From Acanthosoma haemorrhoidale (taxonomy: Eukaryota > Arthropoda > Insecta > Hemiptera > Acanthosomatidae), in NCBI GenBank assembly GCA_930367205.1, contig OV884015.1:83008841-83072840 (forward strand): a DNA stretch of 64,000 bases, given 5' to 3'. Below, piece by piece: positions 57,401 through 64,000 of this stretch. The position numbers and the translations under genes are program-made. The notes beneath the pieces are model-generated. The model did no database searches. It was given only the letters and a program-made list of their open reading frames with translations, and was not told the origin of the DNA. Every line of letters begins with the position of its first letter. The stretch's first letter is position 1.

Positions 57401-60400
57401 TATCTGCATTTCATTGCACCAACGACCATGGTAAGTAGGAATTTGTATGTACACGTTGTATGTTGCAAATTCAAATTCAGTGTTTTTGTAACTATTTGCT
57501 ATGAAAAATGACTAACAGTTTCTTCCTATATTATGGAAATAAAATATTATTATGTTTGCAAAATATGAGTATGGCAACGTAATCGCTATTATGATAAATG
57601 AGTGAAAAGTTACTTTTTGTACAAGGGACATTATCACATTTAAATCTAACTAAAGTCTATCTGGGTAGCTCAAAAAAAAAGTTATTCTAAAGAATCTTTT
57701 AAATGCGGTAGGCTTCGGCTTCTTTCTAGAAAGTTTACAATGAAGATATTGTACAATAGTTATGTAAGTAACTCTGTTTTTATTTCTGCTACAGCATCCC
57801 TCACATAAAGAAGACAAATTGGACAGCCACTTACATTACATTGGACCGGATGGAAAAGTAAGAATAAAAATATTTTTTGTAGTTCAAAATCAGTTAACGT
57901 GTACATTGTTATTATGAATTTTTATCAATTTCAGCTGAAATCTCTCGAAGAGGAGTTGAAGGTAATTATAAATGGTTACATTCAGTTACTGCTTTATGAG
58001 AGTTTTCTGTAGTACATTTTTTTCTAATCGGCTTTAAATGTAGGTCCCGGCGGCTGTGATTAAGGAGATGGATACATATCTGCATTTCATTGCACCAACG
58101 ACCATGGTAAGTAGGAATTTGTATGTACACGTTGTATGTTGCAAATTCAAATTCAGTGTTTTTGTAACTATTTGCTATGAAAAATGACTAACAGTTTCTT
58201 CCTATATTATGGAAATAAAATATTATTATGTTTGCAAAATATGAGTATGGCAACGTAATCGCTATTATGATAAATGAGTGAAAAGTTACTTTTTGTACAA
58301 GGGACATTATCACATTTAAATCTAACTAAAGTCTATCTGGGTAGCTCAAAAAAAAAGTTATTCTAAAGAATCTTTTAAATGCGGTAGGCTTCGGCTTCTT
58401 TCTAGAAAGTTTACAATGAAGATATTGTACAATAGTTATCTAAGTAACTCTGTTTTTATTTCTGCTACAGCATCCCTCACATAAAGAAGACAAATTGGAC
58501 AGCCACTTACATTACATTGGACCGGATGGAAAAGTAAGAATAAAAATATTTTTTGTAGTTCAAAATCAGTTAACGTGTACATTGTTATTATGAATTTTTA
58601 TCAATTTCAGCTGAAATCTCTCGAAGAGGAGTTGAAGGTAATTATAAATGGTTACATTCAGTTACTGCTTTATGAGAGTTTTCTGTAGTATATTTTTTTC
58701 TAATCGGCTTTAAATGTAGGTCCCGGCGGCTGTGATTAAGGAGATGGATACATATCTGCATTTCATTGCACCAACGACCATGGTAAGTAGGAATTTGTAT
58801 GTACACGTTGTATGTTGCAAATTCAAATTCAGTGTTTTTGTAACTATTTGCTATGAAAAATGACTAACAGTTTCTTCCTATATTATGGAAATAAAATATT
58901 ATTATGTTTGCAAAATATGAGTATGGCAACGTAATCGCTATTATGATAAATGAGTGAAAAGTTACTTTTTGTACAAGGGACATTATCACATTTAAATCTA
59001 ACTAAAGTCTATCTGGGTAGCTCAAAAAAAAAGTTATTCTAAAGAATCTTTTAAATGCGGTAGGCTTCGGCTTCTTTCTAGAAAGTTTACAATGAAGATA
59101 TTGTACAATAGTTATGTAAGTAACTCTGTTTTTATTTCTGCTACAGCATCCCTCACATAAAGAAGACAAATTGGACAGCCACTTACATTACATTGGACCG
59201 GATGGAAAAGTAAGAATAAAAATATTTTTTGTAGTTCAAAATCAGTTAACGTGTACATTGTTATTATGAATTTTTATCAATTTCAGCTGAAATCTCTCGA
59301 AGAGGAGTTGAAGGTAATTATAAATGGTTACATTCAGTTACTGCTTTATGAGAGTTTTCTGTAGTATATTTTTTTCTAATCGGCTTTAAATGTAGGTCCC
59401 GGCGGCTGTGATTAAGGAGATGGATACATATCTGCATTTCATTGCACCAACGACCATGGTAAGTAGGAATTTGTATGTACACGTTGTATGTTGCAAATTC
59501 AAATTCAGTGTTTTTGTAACTATTTGCTATGAAAAATGACTAACAGTTTCTTCCTATATTATGGAAATAAAATATTATTATGTTTGCAAAATATGAGTAT
59601 AGCAACGTAATCGCTATTATGATAAATGAGTGAAAAGTTACTTTTTGTACAAGGGACATTATCACATTTAAATCTAACTAAAGTCTATCTGGGTAGCTCA
59701 AAAAAAAAGTTATTCTAAAGAATCTTTTAAATGCGGTAGGCTTCGGCTTCTTTCTAGAAAGTTTACAATGAAGATATTGTACAATAGTTATGTAAGTAAC
59801 TCTGTTTTTATTTCTGCTACAGCATCCCTCACATAAAGAAGACAAATTGGACAGCCACTTACATTACATTGGACCGGATGGAAAAGTAAGAATAAAAATA
59901 TTTTTTGTAGTTCAAAATCAGTTAACGTGTACATTGTTATTATGAATTTTTATCAATTTGAGCTGAAATCTCTCGAAGAGGAGTTGAAGGTAATTATAAA
60001 TGGTTACATTCAGTTACTGCTTTATGAGAGTTTTCTGTAGTATATTTTTTTCTAATCGGCTTTAAATGTAGGTCCCGGCGGCTGTGATTAAGGAGATGGA
60101 TACATATCTGCATTTCATTGCACCAACGACCATGGTAAGTAGGAATTTGTATGTACACGTTGTATGTTGCAAATTCAAATTCAGTGTTTTTGTAACTATT
60201 TGCTATGAAAAATGACTAACAGTTTCTTCCTATATTATGGAAATAAAATATTATTATGTTTGCAAAATATGAGTATGGCAACGTAATCGCTATTATGATA
60301 AATGAGTGAAAAGTTACTTATTGTACAAGGGACATTATCACATTTAAATCTAACTAAAGTCTATCTGGGTAGCTCAAAAAAAAAGTTATTCTAAAGAATC

Positions 60401-63400
60401 TTTTAAATGCGGTAGGCTTCGGCTTCTTTCTAGAAAGTTTACGATGAAGATATTGTACAATAGTTATGTAAGTAACTCTGTTTTTATTTCTGCTACAGCA
60501 TCCCTCACATAAAGAAGACAAATTGGACAGCCACTTACATTACATTGGACCGGATGGAAAAGTAAGAATAAAAATATTTTTTGTAGTTCAAAATCAGTTA
60601 ACGTGTACATTGTTATTATGAATTTTTATCAATTTCAGCTGAAATCTCTCGAAGAGGAGTTGAAGGTAATTATAAATGGTTACATTCAGTTACTGCTTTA
60701 TGAGAGTTTTCTGTAGTATATTTTTTTCTAATCGGCTTTAAATGTAGGTCCCGGCGGCTGTGATTAAGGAGATGGATACATATCTGCATTTCATTGCACC
60801 AACGACCATGGTAAGTAGGAATTTGTATGTACACGTTGTATGTTGCAAATTCAAATTCAGTGTTTTTGTAACTATTTGCTATGAAAAATGACTAACAGTT
60901 TCTTCCTATATTATGGAAATAAAATATTATTATGTTTGCAAAATATGAGTATGGCAACGTAATCGCTATTATGATAAATGAGTGAAAAGTTACTTTTTGT
61001 ACAAGGGACATTATCACATTTAAATCTAACTAAAGTCTATCTGGGTAGCTCAAAAAAAAAGTTATTCTAAAGAATCTTTTAAATGCGGTAGGCTTCGGTT
61101 TCTTTCTAGAAAGTTTACAATGAAGATATTGTACAATAGTTATGTAAGTAACTCTGTTTTTATTTCTGCTACAGCATCCCTCACATAAAGAAGACAAATT
61201 GGACAGCCACTTACATTACATTGGACCGGATGGAAAAGTAAGAATAAAAATATTTTTTGTAGTTCAAAATCAGTTAACGTGTACATTGTTATTATGAATT
61301 TTTATCAATTTCAGCTGAAATCTCTCGAAGAGGAGTTGAAGGTAATTATAAATGGTTACATTCAGTTACTGCTTTATGAGAGTTTTCTGTAGTATATTTT
61401 TTTCTAATCGGCTTTAAATGTAGGTCCCGGCGGCTGTGATTAAGGAGATGGATACATATCTGCATTTCATTGCACCAACGACCATGGTAAGTAGGAATTT
61501 GTATGTACACGTTGTATGTTGCAAATTCAAATTCAGTGTTTTTGTAACTATTTGCTATGAAAAATGACTAACAGTTTCTTCCTATATTATGGAAATAAAA
61601 TATTATTATGTTTGCAAAATATGAGTATAGCAACGTAATCGCTATTATGATAAATGAGTGAAAAGTTACTTTTTGTACAAGGGACATTATCACATTTAAA
61701 TCTAACTAAAGTCTATCTGGGTAGCTCAAAAAAAAAGTTATTCTAAAGAATCTTTTAAATGCGGTAGGCTTCGGCTTCTTTCTAGAAAGTTTACAATGAA
61801 GATATTGTACAATAGTTATGTAAGTAACTCTGTTTTTATTTCTGCTACAGCATCCCTCACATAAAGAAGACAAATTGGACAGCCACTTACATTACATTGG
61901 ACCGGATGGAAAAGTAAGAATAAAAATATTTTTTGTAGTTCAAAATCAGTTAACGTGTACATTGTTATTATGAATTTTTATCAATTTCAGCTGAAATCTC
62001 TCGAAGAGGAGTTGAAGGTAATTATAAATGGTTACATTCAGTTACTGCTTTATGAGAGTTTTCTGTAGTACATTTTTTTCTAATCGGCTTTAAATGTAGG
62101 TCCCGGCGGCTGTGATTAAGGAGATGGATACATATCTGCATTTCATTGCACCAACGACCATGGTAAGTAGGAATTTGTATGTACACGTTGTATGTTGCAA
62201 ATTCAAATTCAGTGTTTTTGTAACTATTTGCTATGAAAAATGACTAACAGTTTCTTCCTATATTATGGAAATAAAATATTATTATGTTTGCAAAATATGA
62301 GTATGGCAACGTAATCGCTATTATGATAAATGAGTGAAAAGTTACTTTTTGTACAAGGGACATTATCACATTTAAATCTAACTAAAGTCTATCTGGGTAG
62401 CTCAAAAAAAAAGTTATTCTAAAGAATCTTTTAAATGCGGTAGGCTTCGGCTTCTTTCTAGAAAGTTTACAATGAAGATATTGTACAATAGTTATGTAAG
62501 TAACTCTGTTTTTATTTCTGCTACAGCATCCCTCACATAAAGAAGACAAATTGGACAGCCACTTACATTACATTGGACCGGATGGAAAAGTAAGAATAAA
62601 AATATTTTTTGTAGTTCAAAATCAGTTAACGTGTACATTGTTATTATGAATTTTTATCAATTTCAGCTGAAATCTCTCGAAGAGGAGTTGAAGGTAATTA
62701 TAAATGGTTACATTCAGTTACTGCTTTATGAGAGTTTTCTGTAGTATATTTTTTTCTAATCGGCTTTAAATGTAGGTCCCGGCGGCTGTGATTAAGGAGA
62801 TGGATACATATCTGCATTTCATTGCACCAACGACCATGGTAAGTAGGAATTTGTATGTACACGTTGTATGTTGCAAATTCAAATTCAGTGTTTTTGTAAC
62901 TATTTGCTATGAAAAATGACTAACAGTTTCTTCCTATATTATGGAAATAAAATATTATTATGTTTGCAAAATATGAGTATGGCAACGTAATCGCTATTAT
63001 GATAAATGAGTGAAAAGTTACTTTTTGTACAAGGGACATTATCACATTTAAATCTAACTAAAGTCTATCTGGGTAGCTCAAAAAAAAAGTTATTCTAAAG
63101 AATCTTTTAAATGCGGTAGGCTTCGGCTTCTTTCTAGAAAGTTTACAATGAAGATATTGTACAATAGTTATGTAAGTAACTCTGTTTTTATTTCTGCTAC
63201 AGCATCCCTCACATAAAGAAGACAAATTGGACAGCCACTTACATTACATTGGACCGGATGGAAAAGTAAGAATAAAAATATTTTTTGTAGTTCAAAATCA
63301 GTTAACGTGTACATTGTTATTATGAATTTTTATCAATTTCAGCTGAAATCTCTCGAAGAGGAGTTGAAGGTAATTATAAATGGTTACATTCAGTTACTGC

Positions 63401-63941
63401 TTTATGAGAGTTTTCTGTAGTATATTTTTTTCTAATCGGCTTTAAATGTAGGTCCCGGCGGCTGTGATTAAGGAGATGGATACATATCTGCATTTCATTG
63501 CACCAACGACCATGGTAAGTAGGAATTTGTATGTACACGTTGTATGTTGCAAATTCAAATTCAGTGTTTTTGTAACTATTTGCTATGAAAAATGACTAAC
63601 AGTTTCTTCCTATATTATGGAAATAAAATATTATTATGTTTGCAAAATATGAGTATGGCAACGTAATCGCTATTATGATAAATGAGTGAAAAGTTACTTT
63701 TTGTACAAGGGACATTATCACATTTAAATCTAACTAAAGTCTATCTGGGTAGCTCAAAAAAAAAGTTATTCTAAAGAATCTTTTAAATGCGGTAGGCTTC
63801 GGCTTCTTTCTAGAAAGTTTACAATGAAGATATTGTACAATAGTTATGTAAGTAACTCTGTTTTTATTTCTGCTACAGCATCCCTCACATAAAGAAGACA
63901 AATTGGACAGCCACTTACATTACATTGGACCGGATGGAAAA
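345..63941 (+). CDS. Interior of a giant tandem-exon gene encoding 51-residue repeats (discontinuous CDS, partial at both ends)
   Basis: This is a spliced model, not a continuous reading frame: exons A, B and C of each copy joined across 94 copies plus a final exon A. Every exon begins after AG and ends before GT, all boundaries are phase 0, and only this phase is open. Shifting by one base gives TGA at the start of exon B; shifting by two gives TAA in exon A. The repeat has 51 residues: 21 (A) starting HPSHKED and ending YIGPDGK, 9 (B) LKSLEEELK, and 21 (C) starting VPAAVIKEMD and ending LHFIAPTTM. It has no cysteine, five histidines and balanced charge. The B-C part looks helix-prone. The predicted span is about 4,815 residues with no stop or frameshift seen in any copy. 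No start codon, signal peptide, stop or terminal exon is visible, so localisation and function cannot be inferred. I do not recognise the family. The alternative is a gene fragment trapped in a satellite and never translated; transcript data would decide. Confidence 0.72.
408..484 (+). other. Intron A-B, copy 1 (77 nt)
   Basis: The intron has donor GTAAGA and acceptor ATTTTTATCAATTTCAG. Length is the same in every copy. Variants include GTAAGA to GTATGA in copy 80 (53805), a T-for-A in TCAATTTCAG giving TCATTTTCAG in copies 2, 11, 20 and 33 (which strengthens the pyrimidine tract), and TTTCAG to TTTGAG in copies 48, 52 and 89. An AATAAA hexamer sits just after the donor at 413-418. Confidence 0.78.
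485..511 (+). CDS. Exon B, copy 1 (9-codon micro-exon, phase 0-0)
   Basis: Representative of 94 B exons. It is 27 nt, between TTTCAG and AAG|GTAATT, encoding LKSLEEELK, a charged, helix-favouring linker between the two 21-residue modules. I saw no substitution in any copy. At 27 nt it is micro-exon sized; such exons usually need strong flanking signals or exon-definition help, and here both flanking introns are short (77 and 82 nt), which suits intron definition. Three copies carry a weakened acceptor (GAG instead of CAG). Skipping would remove 9 residues in frame. Confidence 0.78.
512..593 (+). other. Intron B-C, copy 1 (82 nt)
   Basis: The donor is AAG|GTAATT. The 3' part contains a T-run, then TTCTAAT, a good YTNAY branch-site match about 20 nt before the acceptor, and finally TTTAAATGTAG|G. 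The tract next to the AG is not purely pyrimidine, so the branch site and T-run probably matter. Variants: T-run to TTTGTTTC (copies 21, 23, 34, 36), GTATAT to GTACAT (copies 17, 42, 86, 92), TATGAGAG to TATAAGAG (69, 73, 77, 79, 84) or TATGATAG (19, 32), and an altered branch region with one base lost in copy 11. Confidence 0.77.
594..656 (+). CDS. Exon C, copy 1 (21 codons, phase 0-0)
   Basis: Representative of 94 C exons. The acceptor is AATGTAG|GTCCC; the donor ACCATG|GTAAGT is a near-perfect U1 match. It encodes 21 residues starting VPAAVIKEMD and continuing TYLHFIAPTTM. It aligns residue for residue with exon A (P, D, L-H, I and P identical; M/L, T/S, F/Y and A/G conservative). Repeat numbering below counts this exon as residues 31-51. 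Variants: T50P in copies 21, 23, 34 and 36; P32L in copies 30 and 44; a silent P32 change in 19 and 32; a silent K37 change in 69, 73, 77 and 79; H44Q in copy 76. Confidence 0.8.
657..1020 (+). other. Intron C-A linking copy 1 to copy 2 (364 nt)
   Basis: This joins exon C of one copy to exon A of the next and is the only long intron of the unit; bases 1-344 are the 3' part of the preceding one. It is AT-rich. It holds an AATAAA hexamer, a 9-A run, a 12-base palindrome CTTTCTAGAAAG, a donor-like TTAT|GTAAGTAAC and the real acceptor of exon A. I see no transposon, tRNA or other gene in it. Most of the copy-to-copy variation lies here: the A run is 8 or 9 long, TATGGC alternates with TATAGC, GTTTACAATG with GTTTACGATG, and GTAAGTAAC with CTAAGTAAC. 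Confidence 0.75.
6761..7435 (+). repeat. Copy 11: 675-bp variant with altered branch site before exon C
   Basis: The B-C intron reads ATTTTTTCAAATCGG where others read ATTTTTTTCTAATCGG: one T is lost and CTAAT becomes CAAAT (around 7332-7337). This alters the best branch-site match for exon C (7353-7415). The copy also has the ACG variant and TCATTTTCAG. It is the only 675-bp copy whose missing base is outside the A run. Confidence 0.8.
7436..8111 (+). repeat. Copy 12: exon A with destroyed acceptor
   Basis: The invariant AG before exon A is changed to AA (CTGCTACAAC, G to A at 7779), so exon A at 7780-7842 should be skipped or spliced at a cryptic site. Skipping removes 21 residues in frame and joins exon C of copy 11 to exon B of copy 12. 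It is the only copy where I saw an invariant splice base of A, B or C lost. Exons B (7920-7946) and C (8029-8091) look normal. Confidence 0.85.
12168..16897 (+). repeat. Higher-order block, copies 19-25 (first occurrence)
   Basis: Seven consecutive copies carry an ordered marker set: silent P32 plus TATGATAG (19), TCATTTTCAG (20), T50P plus TTTGTTTC (21), GAAACG (22), 8-A GG plus T50P (23), GAAACG (24), 8-A GG (25). The same order recurs 8,786 bp downstream. Confidence 0.85.
20954..25683 (+). repeat. Higher-order block, copies 32-38 (second occurrence)
   Basis: The markers of copies 19-25 recur in the same order in copies 32-38. A few differences exist: copies 19 and 21 have a silent A-to-G (TACATTG to TACGTTG) in intron A-B and the ACG variant in copy 21, which copies 32 and 34 lack in part. 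The block is therefore a duplicate that has since been edited at single sites. Confidence 0.85.
31767..32441 (+). repeat. Copy 48: weak exon B acceptor (TTTGAG) with 8-A GG variant
   Basis: C to G at 32247 turns CAG into GAG before exon B, the least favoured base at that position for U2 introns. The same change occurs in copy 52 (34950), which shares the 8-A GG and ACG markers and so looks like a duplicate of this copy. It also occurs in copy 89 (59960), which has a different marker background, so it was moved by conversion or arose separately. Confidence 0.75.
35821..38523 (+). repeat. Four-unit marker series, copies 54-57
   Basis: The order is 8-A GG with ACG (54), CTAAGTAAC (55), CGGTTTC (56), TATAGC (57), followed by a TCTCGAAAG plus P18R copy (58). 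The series recurs in copies 59-62 (39200-41902), 3,379 bp downstream, and in an earlier, partly rearranged form in copies 48-51 (31767-34469). Confidence 0.8.
45959..54746 (+). repeat. Two- to four-unit marker series, copies 69-81
   Basis: A pair made of a TATAAGAG plus silent-K37 copy followed by a P18R copy occurs at 69-70, 73-74, 77-78 and 79-80. The first three pairs are spaced exactly four units (2,704 bp) apart, the last two units. Copies 75, 76, 81 and 82 are further P18R copies. Confidence 0.8.
63879..63941 (+). CDS. Last exon A in the window (copy 95)
   Basis: A complete consensus exon A with normal acceptor and donor. The window ends 59 nt into the following intron, before exon B of this copy, so the coding array continues beyond the right edge. 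Confidence 0.78.
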
Positions 63942-64000
63942 GTAAGAATAAAAATATTTTTTGTAGTTCAAAATCAGTTAACGTGTACATTGTTATTATG

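Larger units (their letters stand above)
1..64000 (+). repeat. Tandem array of a 676-bp exon-bearing unit, 94 full copies plus a partial 95th
   Basis: The unit is taken to start at ACACGTTGTATG. Copy starts run every 676 bases from 1 (copy 1) to 6761 (copy 11), 7436 (12) to 14872 (23), 15547 (24), 16223 (25), 16898 (26) to 23658 (36), 24333 (37), 25009 (38), 25684 (39) to 31092 (47), 31767 (48), 32442 (49) to 34470 (52), 35145 (53), 35821 (54), 36496 (55) to 39200 (59), and 39875 (60) to 63535 (95, partial). Ten copies are 675 bases: 11, 23, 25, 36, 38, 47, 48, 52, 54 and 59. All copies are direct repeats with no interruption. Many (for example 1, 4-7, 28, 31, 63, 68, 72, 83, 88, 93, 94) show no difference from consensus that I noticed. 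For a copy starting at s, exon A is s+344 to s+406, exon B s+484 to s+510 and exon C s+593 to s+655. Subtract 1 in 675-bp copies, except copy 11, where only exon C shifts. Both array ends lie outside the window. Confidence 0.99.

Noticed and set aside
1..64000. Array of about 94 separate small genes.
   Set aside because: No unit has its own stop codon in the spliced phase or a terminal exon. Both A and C are internal-type exons in phase 0, so the frame runs through unit borders.
1..64000. CRISPR array, prokaryotic operon, phage or integrated virus.
   Set aside because: The 676-bp near-identical units contain no short-repeat/spacer pattern, no long continuous reading frame and no ribosome-binding pattern. 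Spliceosomal signals indicate eukaryotic nuclear DNA.
1..64000. Transposon-derived tandem repeat or rDNA/5S/snRNA/histone array.
   Set aside because: No terminal inverted repeats, target-site duplications, reverse transcriptase or transposase codons, and no recognisable rRNA, snRNA, tRNA or histone sequence in the unit.

Overview
The whole 64,000-base window is one head-to-tail tandem array. A unit of 676 bases (675 in ten copies) repeats 94 full times plus 466 bases of a 95th copy, all on the + strand. There is no unique flanking sequence, and I see no mobile element, RNA gene or other gene. Copies differ from one another at only a few positions each.

The unit is not a plain satellite. Each copy holds three short segments bounded by good spliceosomal signals: exon A (63 nt), exon B (27 nt) and exon C (63 nt), separated by introns of 77, 82 and 364 nt. 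All three exons are multiples of three and all boundaries are phase 0. Only one reading phase stays open through A-B-C and into the next copy. Joined along the window they encode 95 A, 94 B and 94 C exons: 14,445 coding nt, about 4,815 residues of a repeat protein with a 51-residue period, with no start or stop codon in view. The simplest reading is that the window lies inside one very large eukaryotic gene whose internal exon cassette was amplified. The alternative is a satellite that captured a gene fragment.

Exons A and C appear to be ancient duplicates of each other. Both are 21 codons and align without gaps with the shared pattern xPx6[LM]D[ST]xLH[YF]I[GA]P. The protein would therefore alternate two related 21-residue modules, joined on one side by a charged 9-residue linker (exon B). 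I do not recognise the protein family and assign no function.

Organism: a eukaryote, most likely an animal. The reasons are the GT-AG introns with pyrimidine-rich acceptors, a YTNAY-type branch site, short introns and AT-rich DNA. Small in-frame exons recall micro-exon genes of flatworms, but this is an analogy, not an identification.

Regions: copies 1-18 (1-12167) are nearly uniform, with a destroyed exon A acceptor in copy 12 and an altered branch site in copy 11. Copies 19-31 (12168-20953) are re-duplicated as copies 32-45 (20954-29739). Copies 48-62 (31767-41902) show 4- to 5-unit higher-order repeats. Copies 69-85 (45959-57450) show 2- to 4-unit repeats rich in a Pro-to-Arg change in exon A. 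Copies 86-95 return to near-consensus. This mosaic fits growth by unequal exchange and local homogenisation.
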